A stretch of 64,000 nucleotides of DNA from contig JACKEJ010000011.1 in the NCBI GenBank assembly GCA_020633055.1, positions 388,766 to 452,765 on the forward strand, written 5' to 3'. Source of the DNA: Sandaracinaceae bacterium (GTDB lineage Bacteria > Myxococcota_A > Polyangia > Polyangiales > Houyiibacteriaceae). A model generated the notes under the pieces. That model was not told the origin of the DNA. It worked only from the letters and a program-made list of their open reading frames with translations, and made no database searches. Made by a program: the position numbers and the translations under genes. Shown here in pieces: positions 44,062 to 53,747 of the stretch; the first letter of the stretch is position 1; each line of letters begins with the position of its first letter.

Positions 44062-45135
44062 CTACCGGTGCGGAACGGGCTCGACGAAGACCCCGTCGCG
44101 CATGATGGGCACGCTATCGATGTCGACGTCGAGCCCCGGCCCGTTGAGGCAGAACGTGAGGCCCCGGTGGGCCGCCACGCTGGCGCTGCTGCCGCGCTGG
44201 CGAGTGTCGACGACGGTCAGGCTGCAACCGACGTCGGTTAGACGTACGCCTGCCCGCTCGATGGACGAGCGAGTGGGCGAGACCAAGCCGAAGCCGAGGG
44301 AGCCCAGGCGCAGCCCAGGGAACGCACGCGCGACCCGCCCGAGCCACGCGCTCTCGTCTCCGGACACGGCCCGCAACGCACCAGCGTGGAACTGGAAGCC
44401 CGAGGGGGACGCAGGCAACGCGCCCACCGCCTGCGGCGCGAGGATGGACGTGGGTGCAGCCAAGTGCCCCGAGGCGCTCGCGAGCGACACCGCCACGTGC
44501 CCCAGTGGATACTCGAAGTCCGCGGGGGCGGCGGGCATCCGCGGCGCGCCTCGGGTGCCTCCGACGAGCAGCTGCAAGGCCGGTCCGCCCTGCCAGCGCA
44601 CGCTCACGAGCGCGTCGTCGGTCAGGCGCGACAGCAGGTAGCGACCGTATGCGCGCTGCAGGACGGAAGGGGTCAGGAGCCCGTGCGCGAGCAACGCGTC
44701 CGGGTCGAAGCGCAGGATGGCGAGGGGCTTGCCACCAGTCTGCACGCGCACGTCGGTCTCGAAGCGGGCCGCCGCCGGACGCCCTTCCCCTCCGAGCAGC
44801 ACGCAGGCCTGGCAGCGCTCGAGGGCCTCGCGCCAGGCCCGCCGCTCCGACTCGCTGGCCAGGCTGAGCGTGCGGGTGTCCAACACGGACAGGCGCGCGT
44901 TGAGTACACGGGCCGCGTCCTCCAACAACCGCTGCGCTTCGGCCAGGCCATCGCCGTGGCTGACGAGGACGAGCAGGCGCTGCCCCGGGGTGAGGCCCAT
45001 CATGTCGGCCAGCAAGCGCCGCGCGCTGCGCTCTGCCACGCTCGCGTGCGTGATCTGGGAGACCCGCAGCGCCTGTGGCACACGCGGCGCCGCCGTCAGC
45101 GATACGGGGGTTTCGCGATGAGGCGTCCGCGCCAT
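44062..45135 (-). CDS. M29 aminopeptidase-like protein without obvious metal ligands
   Basis: A 357-residue protein with no signal peptide. Segments such as LADMMGLTPGQRLLVLVSHG, LGSLGFGLVSPTRSSIERAG and SIPIMRDGVFVEP-like ending recall the thermophilic metallo-aminopeptidase (M29) or 2,5-dihydroxypyridine dioxygenase fold, including a Gly-rich central strand and an end of the DSVPIMRDGVFVEP type. The usual metal-binding Glu/His residues are not evident, so the enzyme may be inactive or use another chemistry. A promoter candidate overlaps the end of the upstream DUF255 gene. The resemblance is weak; an unknown protein is the safer reading. Confidence 0.4.
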   Translation of the reverse strand: MARTPHRETPVSLTAAPRVPQALRVSQITHASVAERSARRLLADMMGLTPGQRLLVLVSHGDGLAEAQRLLEDAARVLNARLSVLDTRTLSLASESERRAWREALERCQACVLLGGEGRPAAARFETDVRVQTGGKPLAILRFDPDALLAHGLLTPSVLQRAYGRYLLSRLTDDALVSVRWQGGPALQLLVGGTRGAPRMPAAPADFEYPLGHVAVSLASASGHLAAPTSILAPQAVGALPASPSGFQFHAGALRAVSGDESAWLGRVARAFPGLRLGSLGFGLVSPTRSSIERAGVRLTDVGCSLTVVDTRQRGSSASVAAHRGLTFCLNGPGLDVDIDSVPIMRDGVFVEPVPHR

Positions 45136-45197
45136 GCGGAATCGGTAGCAGCGTGTTTCACAAATGAAAAGCGCGACCTTTCTCGGCGGAAATTTCT

Positions 45198-45226
45198 CAT
45201 AAAATCACGCTTCACCTGGATATCAA
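45198..45226 (-). promoter_or_regulatory. Sigma70-like promoter overlapping the DUF255 stop
   Basis: On the minus strand TTGATA (45221-45226) and TTTATG (45198-45203) are 17 bases apart, 63 bases before the start of the M29-like gene. The -35 overlaps the stop codon of the upstream gene, and the region is AT-rich (TTTCACAAATGAAA nearby), so the gene can be read on its own. Confidence 0.55.
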
Positions 45227-47058
45227 TGTTGCAATGTGGCTGCGAACCCCGCGACGGCCGCGGGCAGCTGCGTAGGCGTCTGGACCGGCAGGGAGCACGC
45301 ATCATGGCTACAGAGATAGACCGCAGGCGCCCCTGGATAGGGATAGCGACTGTGACCCGGGACGCCCAGCTCCACCAGCCGGTCGGCGCGTTGGAGCGCA
45401 AGCGCTGCACGGTGGAGCGCCACGGTCCGCGGGTCGTCCGGCTCGCCCACCACCGAGAGCAGGAAGTATCCGTCGCGGGCTCGCTCGAGGGCGAGCGCGA
45501 GGGCTCCCACCTTGCGCCCCTGCCCGGTGATCGTGGGCAACCGGGCGACGTCGCGCAGCGCAGCGAGCGCACCCTCGTGCCGCGCGGTGTCGTCATGTCG
45601 CTGGGCCAGCTGCAACATGAGCTCCGCCAGCACAGCGTTCTGCTCCAGGGGCTTCTGGCGCTCGGCGAACACACCGACGGCGCTGGGATCGGGGGTGTGC
45701 GCGAAGAACCCCCCGCCCGTCTGGTCCCTCAGCGCGCGCTCGGCGAACGCCACAGTGCGCTCGGCCAGCGCCATGAAGCGCGCCTGACCCGTGGTCTCCG
45801 CCACGGTCATCAGGCCCCGCGCCATGTACGCCTGGTCGGCGAGATGCAGTAGGGCCGAGGGTTCGTCGCCCGCTGCATGCGCATAGCCGTCTCCGCGCCG
45901 ATGCGTGCGCTCTAGGCGCTCGACCGCCGTCACCGCCGACCCGAGCCAGGGACCCTCGGGGTCCACCTGTGCGAGCCGCGCCATCGCGTCGATCAGCATG
46001 CCGCTCAGGTTGGCGTACACGTTGGTGTCGGTGCGTGGCAGGCCCAGCGCGCGCCGCTCGGCGTCGGGGAGCGCGTAGTACTCGCCGCCCGGCAGCACAC
46101 CACGCGTGGTGGGCACGTCGGCGTCTTGGCTGGCGTAGTAGCCCCCCTCGGGCGACTCGAGGAACGCGCGCACATAGGCGGCGACCGAGCGCGCGCGGTC
46201 GAGCCACTGCGCGTCACCCGACACACCGTAGGCGCTGACGAAGCACAGGATGGCGCCCGCTTGAACCGCCGCGATCTTCTCGAAGTGTGGGTGCTCCCAG
46301 TCGCCCTGCGTGGAGTACTGGTACATGCCCGAGAACACGGGGTCGAGCAGCTGCGCGTACATCTCGGCCGTGTACAGCGCACGCTCCTCCCACACAGGGT
46401 CGTCTTCGGTCTGGGCGCGCGCGAACGCATGCAACAGCGGCCCCGCGAACGGGTAGCGCTGCCGACGACCCCAGCCGCCCAGACGCGGCTCGTAGAGGCG
46501 CTCGAGCTGGGCGCGGGTGTGGGCGCGGGCCTGCTCGAGGTCGGGCGCGGCCGCTGCGCCCGCCGTGTCGACATCGGCGGCCACCGTCGTGCGCCCGTGC
46601 GCGTGATCGTCCGCCGCGCGCACGAGGATGCGCGCGAACACGTCGGGCGGACGGAAGCCCCGCAGCGCGAGGATGGGCTGCGCGTCGGGCGTGAGCAGCG
46701 CCGTGGCAGGCCAGCCGTACGCGGCGTAGCGCTCGGCCAGGTCGGGCCGCGCGTCCGCTTCGACGCGGATGACGACGTAGTGCTCGGCCAACAACGACAG
46801 CACGCGCGGGTCCGAGAAGGTCTCGCGGTTCATCACGTGGCACCAGTGGCACCAGCCAGCCTGCACACTCACGAGAATGAGCCGACCCTGCTCGCGCGCT
46901 TCCGCGAAGGCCGCAGGGGTCCACTCCCGAAAGTCGGGCGCGGCGCCGTGTGCGTCTTGCGCGGTGTGCCGCGCGCCCTCCGCCGGACCGTGAGCGCAGG
47001 AGGGCGCGGCGCATGCCAGCGCCAGCGAAAGTGTCACCCGTGCCCACCCAGGTCGCAT
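45223..47058 (-). CDS. DUF255/YyaL-like thioredoxin-fold lipoprotein
   Basis: A 611-residue protein starting at ATG 47058. The signal peptide ends in LSLALAC, so the product is probably lipid-anchored. Residues 30-150 form a thioredoxin domain with the redox pair GWCHWCHVM (near residue 70) and then a glycosidase-like six-hairpin barrel rich in Trp and Tyr (GGWGRRQRYPFAGPLLHAFA, AYGVSGDAQW, GGEYYALPDA). This architecture is that of YyaL/SSP411, whose function is unsettled; a redox or sugar-binding role is guessed. A Cys pair is also present near the C-terminus (YLCSHDACSLP). No partner gene is obvious. Confidence 0.85.
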   Translation of the reverse strand: MRPGWARVTLSLALACAAPSCAHGPAEGARHTAQDAHGAAPDFREWTPAAFAEAREQGRLILVSVQAGWCHWCHVMNRETFSDPRVLSLLAEHYVVIRVEADARPDLAERYAAYGWPATALLTPDAQPILALRGFRPPDVFARILVRAADDHAHGRTTVAADVDTAGAAAAPDLEQARAHTRAQLERLYEPRLGGWGRRQRYPFAGPLLHAFARAQTEDDPVWEERALYTAEMYAQLLDPVFSGMYQYSTQGDWEHPHFEKIAAVQAGAILCFVSAYGVSGDAQWLDRARSVAAYVRAFLESPEGGYYASQDADVPTTRGVLPGGEYYALPDAERRALGLPRTDTNVYANLSGMLIDAMARLAQVDPEGPWLGSAVTAVERLERTHRRGDGYAHAAGDEPSALLHLADQAYMARGLMTVAETTGQARFMALAERTVAFAERALRDQTGGGFFAHTPDPSAVGVFAERQKPLEQNAVLAELMLQLAQRHDDTARHEGALAALRDVARLPTITGQGRKVGALALALERARDGYFLLSVVGEPDDPRTVALHRAALALQRADRLVELGVPGHSRYPYPGAPAVYLCSHDACSLPVQTPTQLPAAVAGFAATLQH

Positions 47059-47214
47059 GCCCGAAAGGATGGCACACGACCACGGCGTCAGCGACACCGC
47101 AGGTGCCCGCCGGTCACATCTCCCCTACGGAACAGCCCACATTCGCAGACCGGCGCGGTGGCGTTCACCGGCGGCGCTTCGTCGCACACATGAGACCGGT
47201 TCGCGTGGCGTCCC

Positions 47215-48603
47215 TCAGCGTTGGCACACGAGGTTGGCGGCGCGCACGCTGCGACCCTCCGCTTCGTACTGCGACCAGGTGACGACGGCCCTGCCTTCGT
47301 ACGCGTCGGCGTGCACGGTGCTGGACTCGAAGTCGCCCCGGGTCACCGCGAAGCGATCGCCGATGCGCGCGCCCTCTACGTCCAACACGGCACCGAAGAT
47401 GCGGGTGGTCGTGCCGAGGCCCTCCGACCACAGCAGCACGTGCACGCCGCCCAGCGTGACCACGCTCGGGCTGAACACGGCGGGTTCGTCGGGCAGACCG
47501 GCGATGGGCACACCCGGTTCCTGGCCACGTACGAGGCGAATACGCGGAGGTGTGCGGCGGCCCTGGCGCTCCTCGATTACCGTGAACGCGGGAACCTCGC
47601 GGGCTGGCCAGTCGACGGTCTCCGTGCCTCCTTCGCGTAGACCGCTTTCGCCCATCACCACGCGCGTGGCGCGGGGCGCGCCCTCCGTTCCGTACAGGAT
47701 CACGGTGCGCTCGGGGAGGTTCTCCACGACCTCGATGCGAAGACCCCGCTGGGCTGCGCCGCTCGGCTCGTTCGCGACCAGGCGAAGATGAGGGCGCTCC
47801 TCGGGCGGCTGAGAGAGACGGATGCGCTGGCCGAAGACGCCGAGCCGCCCGTTGCCGGTGTCGTCCAGGTCCGCGACCAGGTAGGCGACGTCGCCGTCGA
47901 CGGCCAAGTCCACCCCGAGCCCCGCGCGTTCGGTGTGTGACGCGCCCATGAAGAACGTGCGCCCGCCAAACGCCCCGGGCGGGGTGACGGCATGGCAGTC
48001 ACAGCCCTCGGTGGGGTCTGGGCTGCAACCGCAGCCGAGGAACACTGGCACGCCCGACACGCGCTCGAGGCGGCCGCGCTGCGCGAGGCGGCCCGTGGTG
48101 TCTTCTGCGGACACGCCGCACTCGCGCACGGCGCCGGGGACGTCCAGCGCTCCGGGAATGGGCACGGGCACGACGATGCCCTCTGGCGCGCCCTGACAGC
48201 GGGCGGGGGCGCGCAACGCTTCGTGCAGCACGACGGCGTGCTGCGTGCCCACCATGACCTGCGGCGCGCGCCGCCCCATCACGACGATGGTGCCGCCCGG
48301 CGGTTCGAGGCGGCAACGCACCGACCCGGTCTCGGGTGTCACGGGTGCGGCAGCGGCCGTGGGTACACCCGGACCCGGCGCAGGGGTCACCCCAGTGGGC
48401 GGAGCAGGCGCGGGTGCAGCCGCGGCGCGCGCTGGCGCCTGGGCCGAGGCCGGCGTGGCCTCGACGCCTCCGGCAGCGTCGCTCCCGCCTCCGGAGCACC
48501 CCATCAGCGCGCTCGCGCACGGGAGCGCGCACAGCGCCAAGGCGCGCACCGCCCCCAACACCAGCGTCGCGCGTCCCGTCGTCCTGCTGTCTTCGTTCCT
48601 CAT
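47215..48603 (-). CDS. Unknown lipoprotein with Pro/Ala-rich linker
   Basis: A 462-residue lipoprotein. The signal ends SALMGCSGGGS (lipobox), then a Pro/Ala-rich linker of 60 residues. The rest is rich in beta strands, with Cys pairs such as FLGCGCSPDPTEGCDCHA and RCRLEPPGG, suggesting disulfides. Segments FGGRTFFMGASHTERAGLGV and VAYLVADLDDTGNGRLGVFG look like beta-propeller blades. The ATG at 48603 follows GGGAGAGG by three bases. It has no recognised catalytic motif. The gene is separated from the next lipoprotein gene, on the same strand, by 195 bases. Confidence 0.7.
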   Translation of the reverse strand: MRNEDSRTTGRATLVLGAVRALALCALPCASALMGCSGGGSDAAGGVEATPASAQAPARAAAAPAPAPPTGVTPAPGPGVPTAAAAPVTPETGSVRCRLEPPGGTIVVMGRRAPQVMVGTQHAVVLHEALRAPARCQGAPEGIVVPVPIPGALDVPGAVRECGVSAEDTTGRLAQRGRLERVSGVPVFLGCGCSPDPTEGCDCHAVTPPGAFGGRTFFMGASHTERAGLGVDLAVDGDVAYLVADLDDTGNGRLGVFGQRIRLSQPPEERPHLRLVANEPSGAAQRGLRIEVVENLPERTVILYGTEGAPRATRVVMGESGLREGGTETVDWPAREVPAFTVIEERQGRRTPPRIRLVRGQEPGVPIAGLPDEPAVFSPSVVTLGGVHVLLWSEGLGTTTRIFGAVLDVEGARIGDRFAVTRGDFESSTVHADAYEGRAVVTWSQYEAEGRSVRAANLVCQR

Positions 48604-48798
48604 CGCCTCTCCCGACCCACGCGGGTCCACGTGCGCACCTCGCGCTTCCGCGCAGGGTACGCACACCCTGTGGCAATCTTCCATCATGGACGCCCTGGCT
48701 CGCCTCGGTCCGCGCACAGCGCTCCAATGAGTACCCCGAAGGCGTCCGGCGCGTTTCCAGGACCGCGACGAAGGCTGGCCACGGTCGACGTCAGCGGG

Positions 48799-49467
48799 TC
48801 ACTCGCCCGTCACACTGGGCCCGAGCTGAATGCTCGCGAGGAAAGTCTGGAAGTCCGCAAGTCCGGCCTCGAAGTCCGCGCCGCGGTTCACATAGCTCGC
48901 CATGACCAGGACCGGCACCACGCGCCAGCTCCGGACCCGCTCCTCTCTGTAGTTGGCGCGCACGAACACGAAGGCACCGCGCGCCGCCCCATCGCCCGAG
49001 CCACCCTCGAGGAGCACCATGTGCCCCGCGTGCCCGCCGAGCGCGACCGGTGTCTCGCCGACGACGTGGATGTCGCGGATGCCAACCTGGAACTTGTCGC
49101 TCGCCGCGCTCGTGCCGCTGGCCGCGTCGCGCGCCATGCCCCCCAGATCCTGGTCGCGCGTGGCGATGTCCAGGGGGAGGACGTCCATCGCGATGCGTCC
49201 AGCGTTGACGCGGTGGCGCAACGCGAGTCCCCCGCGGCGACCGAACCGACTGACGCGGTACTGCCGTCGAACGGGACGCTCGTCGGCGTTCAGCTGCCAG
49301 CCGTCCACGAGCCAGTCGCGGGAGATCAAGCGCCCGTCGTCGGAGGGCCGGACCGACACGGGGAACTGTCGGTCCTGGTATCCACCTGCGAACGTGAAGG
49401 GGTTGCTGCTCGCGCAGCCCGCGAGGACCAGCGCGCCGAGTGTTCCGAGGAGTGTCAGTCGATTCAT
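48799..49467 (-). CDS. Unknown lipoprotein downstream of the protease gene
   Basis: A 222-residue lipoprotein: MNRLTLLGTLGALVLAGCAS is a textbook lipoprotein signal, with the lipidated Cys at residue 18. The mature part is beta-rich with segments RQYRVSRFGRRGGLALRHRV and VVGETPVALGGHAGHMVLLE; a final stretch FLASIQLGPSVTGE. No family is recognised. The ATG overlaps the stop of the trypsin-barrel gene (ATGA), so it is co-translated and its product is a candidate accessory factor of that outer-membrane protease. Confidence 0.7.
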   Translation of the reverse strand: MNRLTLLGTLGALVLAGCASSNPFTFAGGYQDRQFPVSVRPSDDGRLISRDWLVDGWQLNADERPVRRQYRVSRFGRRGGLALRHRVNAGRIAMDVLPLDIATRDQDLGGMARDAASGTSAASDKFQVGIRDIHVVGETPVALGGHAGHMVLLEGGSGDGAARGAFVFVRANYREERVRSWRVVPVLVMASYVNRGADFEAGLADFQTFLASIQLGPSVTGE

Positions 49468-51245
49468 CGGGCACCTACGAGGTGGATCGCCACGTTGAAC
49501 ATGATCGTGTACAGGTTCGAGTTGTTGCCGGTCGGGATGCCAAACAAGCCCCGCAGCGAGAGCTCCGCGTGTTGGAGCTGGACGCCAGCCTCGAGGCCGG
49601 GCTGAACGACGCGAAAGCGGGCGCTCTCCGTGTCGCCGCGATAGTCGGTCGCGCTGAAGCGCTGGGCGCCAATCCGGAACGCCGGGGCCGCGAAGAAGCC
49701 GTAGCCGCCGGGATGAATCCGGCCCAGCAAGGTCAGACCACCGCCGTGCCCCGTGACTTCTTCGCCCAAGCTGTCCCACCCACCCGGCGTGGAGTCTTCT
49801 CCGGTGGCCAACTGGAACGCTCCGAGGTAGTCGAGTTCCGCGACGAACGAGAACCCCTGCGAGGGCGTCAGCCGAATCTCGGCGAACACGCGAAACGCAG
49901 GGCCGGGCGGGAGCGGGCGGAGGCCGTAATGGTAGTCGGTATCGCGGCCACCGAGGAAGCCCCCGGTGCCGACGCCGAAGCCCACCAGCAGCGCCCACGT
50001 CGGACGGGCGCGCCAATGCCAGTTCTCCGCCGGGACCTCGGGCAGCGGCACCGCGCTCGCCACGGGAAAGGCGTCCGCGAAGGGCCGGAGAGCCTCGGAG
50101 GCCACCATCACGGCGGCGCCACCGGACGTGGCGCGCACGAACGGCGACCGGTCGGCCACCGTCGGGTCGGCCTCGGCGGCCGCCTGCAACAGCGCCCTTG
50201 CCTGCTGGAGCAGCTCGTCGGCGAGCGCACGCGTGGCGCCCTCCGGCATGCTACTGGGCGACACGTGCTGGCCGGCGCGGTGCATCAGCATCTGCGCGGC
50301 GTCCCACAAGAACGCGGCCACGAAGACCTTCATGTCGGCCGAGAGTCCCGGCACGTCGAGCGCGCGAATCTGTTGGATGGTGGCGGTGTCCGTAGTGCCC
50401 TCGGTCACGTCCGAGGCCTCGCGCAGGATGCGCATCAGCCCTACGCGCGAGAGCGTGTCGATGACGTGCGCAGCCTGCTGGGCATCGGTCGGCAGCACCG
50501 GCACGCGACCGTCGCGCACGCGCTGGCGCGCTTCGCGGAGGGCGTCGTGAAGGGTGGCGAGCGGGACGGCGACGGCCAGCCCGGCCACGCCGCTGGTGAC
50601 GTCGCCACGGGACACCACCATGCCGACGACGCGGTCGGACTCGTCGATGACGGGGCCGCCGGAGTTGCCCGGGTTCACGTCCATGTCCAGCTGCACCCCG
50701 CCGTCGTCGCGGAGGCCGCCGACGATGCCGCGAGAAGACTGCGCTTGGCGCCGGCTGGCATCGAGGGGGTAGCCCACCGCGAAGACGTTCTGCCGCGTGC
50801 GGAGCGTGTGTTCGGGGGGCTGAAGCTCGAGCGGCGGCACGTCGCCCGCGATCTCCAGCACCGCAACGTCGCGCTCCTCGTCGCGGTAGACCACGCGCGC
50901 GGGGAAGTACGCGCCCTCGCCGGGGAGGCGCACGACCACGTAGAGCGCATTGGCGACGACGTGCGCTGCGGTCAAGATCAGGCGATCGCCGCCCGTGACG
51001 GCGAAGCCGCTGCCGTGCCCCATGTTCGGGATGGCCACCAAGCGGGTGCCCCGCGGCGTCTGCACCTCTTCGGTGCCGACGTTCTCCACGGCGAAGACAC
51101 GCACGGTGGCGGCGTCCACGGCGCTGAACTGGATCGCGCCCTGCGCCTCTACCCGAGACGCGCTGAACGCGAAGGACACCACGATGCTGAAGATGGTGGT
51201 CACCCCTGACGTGACCGAGACCCTACGAACCAATGCTGGACTCAC
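49464..51245 (-). CDS. Trypsin-like serine protease with a C-terminal beta-barrel-like domain
   Basis: A 593-residue exported protein starting at GTG 51245, with AGGAGG four bases upstream. After a signal (IFSIVVSFAFSASRVEAQGA) comes a DegP-like trypsin domain with His in LILTAAHVVA (near 94), Asp in ERDVAVLEI (near 124) and Ser in MDVNPGNSGGPVID (near 194). A helical middle domain follows, then about 180 residues of alternating strands with aromatic ends (RPTWALLVGFGVGTGGFLGG, GFSFVAELDYLGAFQLA), which look like an outer-membrane beta-barrel. No PDZ domain is visible. The stop overlaps the lipoprotein gene. The barrel call is by composition. Confidence 0.78.
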   Translation of the reverse strand: MSPALVRRVSVTSGVTTIFSIVVSFAFSASRVEAQGAIQFSAVDAATVRVFAVENVGTEEVQTPRGTRLVAIPNMGHGSGFAVTGGDRLILTAAHVVANALYVVVRLPGEGAYFPARVVYRDEERDVAVLEIAGDVPPLELQPPEHTLRTRQNVFAVGYPLDASRRQAQSSRGIVGGLRDDGGVQLDMDVNPGNSGGPVIDESDRVVGMVVSRGDVTSGVAGLAVAVPLATLHDALREARQRVRDGRVPVLPTDAQQAAHVIDTLSRVGLMRILREASDVTEGTTDTATIQQIRALDVPGLSADMKVFVAAFLWDAAQMLMHRAGQHVSPSSMPEGATRALADELLQQARALLQAAAEADPTVADRSPFVRATSGGAAVMVASEALRPFADAFPVASAVPLPEVPAENWHWRARPTWALLVGFGVGTGGFLGGRDTDYHYGLRPLPPGPAFRVFAEIRLTPSQGFSFVAELDYLGAFQLATGEDSTPGGWDSLGEEVTGHGGGLTLLGRIHPGGYGFFAAPAFRIGAQRFSATDYRGDTESARFRVVQPGLEAGVQLQHAELSLRGLFGIPTGNNSNLYTIMFNVAIHLVGAR

Positions 51246-51584
51246 TCGACCTCCTGCGGAGGATGGCGAGTTAGACACGAACGCACCGGGTACACCAGCC
51301 GACCGCGCCGCATCCGGCCCCCCCCCGCTTGGCCATCCTTGCGTAGCCCGTCCGAGACGGTGCGCGCCACGAGAAATCGCGCTCGAGTCGGTTTGCCATG
51401 GCTGCCGCACGTCCGCCCTCACCGCGCGGCGTGGACCAGCCGATCCACCGTGAACGACTCGAGCCTGAATGCGCAGACATCCGCCGAGGCGATGAACGGA
51501 CACGCGAGAGGCCGTCTCCGTTGCGCCGCGCTGTGTTCTTCGATCCACTTCGGTCGCCAGACGGGCTAGGCTGGCCCCTTCGTC

Positions 51585-53747
51585 ATGACCGAATCGACGG
51601 ACGGCACACGTTCTTCGCCGCGACGCCGTTCTCGGTCGTGGCTGCAGCCGCCCGAGCTCGGCGCACGGGAACCCAACGCGCGCGCCCGCCTGCTGCACGC
51701 CATCCTGTGGATCACCATCGTGGGATCCGCGACGGCCGCGATCGTCTATCCATTCTTCTACGAGCGCTGGGTCGAAGCGATCGTCGTCAACTCGGTGTCG
51801 GTCGTGGTGACCCTGCCCATCCTCGTGATGCTGGTGCGTGGTCGGGTCGAGCTCGCGTCGCGGATCTTCAGCTGGCTCGCGATCGCGATCGTGATCTCGT
51901 CGGTGGTCAACTCAGGCGGCATCACGAGCCCCGCGCTGCTGGTCATGCCCACGGCCATCCTCGTCGCGGGCTTCCTCGGCGGTCCTCGCGCCGCGCTGTC
52001 GAGCAGCGTCGTGCTCGTGCTGGCGCTCCTCGTCATCGCCTTCCTCGAGCGCCGGGGCGTGATCGTCCCACCGGCGCAAGGGTTCACGCAGCTCGAGATG
52101 TGGATGAGCTTCGCGACCAGCCTCATCGCCACGGGTGGCGTCGTGTACGCCTCCGTGCAGGCGCTGCGCTCGACGATCGAAGAAGCGGAGGCCAGCGAGG
52201 CCCGCCTCGCCGAGCTCGTCGATCAGAGCCCGGACGGAATCGTCGTGACGTCCGTCGAAGGCACGATCCTCCGCGCGAACCCGGCCGCCGTCGGCATGCT
52301 GCGCGCGTCGGCCGACGTGGTCGGTCGGTCGATCCTCGACCTCCCCGGGTACGACGCCGTAGGGCTCGACACGCTCACGACGCGGATCGCCGGCCGCGTG
52401 TTCGGCGAGTCGGACTTCCCGCTCGTAGTCGACGACGGGCGGCGGGCGACGTCCCTCCGCGTTCGTGTCACGAAGGTGGTGACCCACGACCACCAGACGC
52501 GCATCCAGCTGACGTTGCGCGACGACACCGCGCGCGCGCTCGCGGAGGCCGAGCGTCGTCGGCTCGAGACCGAGCTCGTGCAGTCGCAGAAGCTCCAGGT
52601 CGTCGGTCAGCTGGCGGGCGGAGTGGCGCACGACTTCAACAATTACCTGACCATCATCCGCACGTGCTCCGACGCGCTGCGAAAAGGGCGGGGGTCCGCG
52701 GCGCAGCAGGAACAACTGGTGCTCGCCATCGGAGAGGCAGCCGACAGGTCCGCGGATCTCACGCGGCAGCTCCTCGCGCTCAGCCGGAAGCACGTCGTCC
52801 AGCCGCGCGCGTTTGATCTGAGTCAGCTCGTGCGAGCCAACGAGCGCATGGTCCGCCACGCAGTGGGCCCGCGGATCGACCTCTCGCTCGTCTACGACGA
52901 GGATCCCGTACCCGTGTACGCCGACCCATCCCAGCTCGAGGTCGCGCTCCTCAACCTCGTGGTGAACGCACGAGACGCCATGAACGAAGGCGGTGCGCTG
53001 GCGATCGAGGTGGGCGTGGCGCACATCGACGAGGAGCACGCGCGGCGACACGGTGGGCTCGCAGTTGGCGCGTGCGCCATCGTCCGCGTCGTCGACGACG
53101 GGGTCGGCATGGACGCCGAGACCCTCGCACGCGCACGTGAGCCATTCTTTTCGACGAAGGGCAGCCGCGGCACCGGCCTCGGTCTGTCCACGGTCGAGGC
53201 CATCGTCCAGCAGGTCGAGGGCGTCTTCGAGATCGAGAGCGTCACTGGTCGCGGCACGCGGGCGTCGATCTTTCTCCGCCTCGCCGAGCGGGCTGAGCCG
53301 ATCTCCAGTCGTCAGTCGCTCGAGCCGCTCCAGGAGGGCTCGGAGCGGGTCCTGCTCGTCGAGGACCAGCCCGGGCTCCGGGCCGTGACCGAGACCATCC
53401 TCACGCAGCACGGATACCGCGTGACCTCGTGCGAGTCCGCCGAGCTCGCGATGGAAGCGCTCTCGACGGCAGAGTCGGACTTCGACGTCGTACTGACGGA
53501 CGTCCGGCTCCCCGGGATGGACGGGTTCGAACTCGCGGTTCGGCTCTGGTCCACGCACCCGGCGCTGCCGGTGCTGCTCGTCTCTGGCTTCACCGACGCG
53601 AGCGAGCGGCAGTCGCACGTGGAGAATGCGCGCTTTCTCGCGAAGCCGTACACCGCGAGTCGTCTGCTCGCCGAGCTCCGCGCGACCATGGGCCGTGCGC
53701 GCTCACAGCTGGACGGCGATCACCTGGCCGCGAACCGGCAGAGGTGA
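51585..53747 (+). CDS. Hybrid sensor histidine kinase
   Basis: A 720-residue kinase. Membrane segments: about residues 37-65, 70-85, 95-160 (several); a PAS domain at about 208-330 (LAELVDQSPDGIVVTSVEG); HisKA with GGVAHDFNNYLTII (His 349), the FNN motif being typical of hybrid kinases; ATPase with LVVNARDAM, VVDDGVGM and GTGLGLSTVEAI; and a C-terminal receiver (phospho-acceptor Asp 639 in VLTDVRLPGMDG, Lys in RFLAKPYTA). The ligand is unknown; the six-helix N-terminal region resembles a membrane sensor of unknown type. The last 45 bases overlap the convergent Clp gene. Confidence 0.92.
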   Translation: MTESTDGTRSSPRRRSRSWLQPPELGAREPNARARLLHAILWITIVGSATAAIVYPFFYERWVEAIVVNSVSVVVTLPILVMLVRGRVELASRIFSWLAIAIVISSVVNSGGITSPALLVMPTAILVAGFLGGPRAALSSSVVLVLALLVIAFLERRGVIVPPAQGFTQLEMWMSFATSLIATGGVVYASVQALRSTIEEAEASEARLAELVDQSPDGIVVTSVEGTILRANPAAVGMLRASADVVGRSILDLPGYDAVGLDTLTTRIAGRVFGESDFPLVVDDGRRATSLRVRVTKVVTHDHQTRIQLTLRDDTARALAEAERRRLETELVQSQKLQVVGQLAGGVAHDFNNYLTIIRTCSDALRKGRGSAAQQEQLVLAIGEAADRSADLTRQLLALSRKHVVQPRAFDLSQLVRANERMVRHAVGPRIDLSLVYDEDPVPVYADPSQLEVALLNLVVNARDAMNEGGALAIEVGVAHIDEEHARRHGGLAVGACAIVRVVDDGVGMDAETLARAREPFFSTKGSRGTGLGLSTVEAIVQQVEGVFEIESVTGRGTRASIFLRLAERAEPISSRQSLEPLQEGSERVLLVEDQPGLRAVTETILTQHGYRVTSCESAELAMEALSTAESDFDVVLTDVRLPGMDGFELAVRLWSTHPALPVLLVSGFTDASERQSHVENARFLAKPYTASRLLAELRATMGRARSQLDGDHLAANRQR

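Noticed and set aside
48990..49500. Plus-strand open frame opposite the lipoprotein and protease genes
   Set aside because: Low complexity Pro/Arg composition and antisense to a clear lipoprotein signal; shadow frame.
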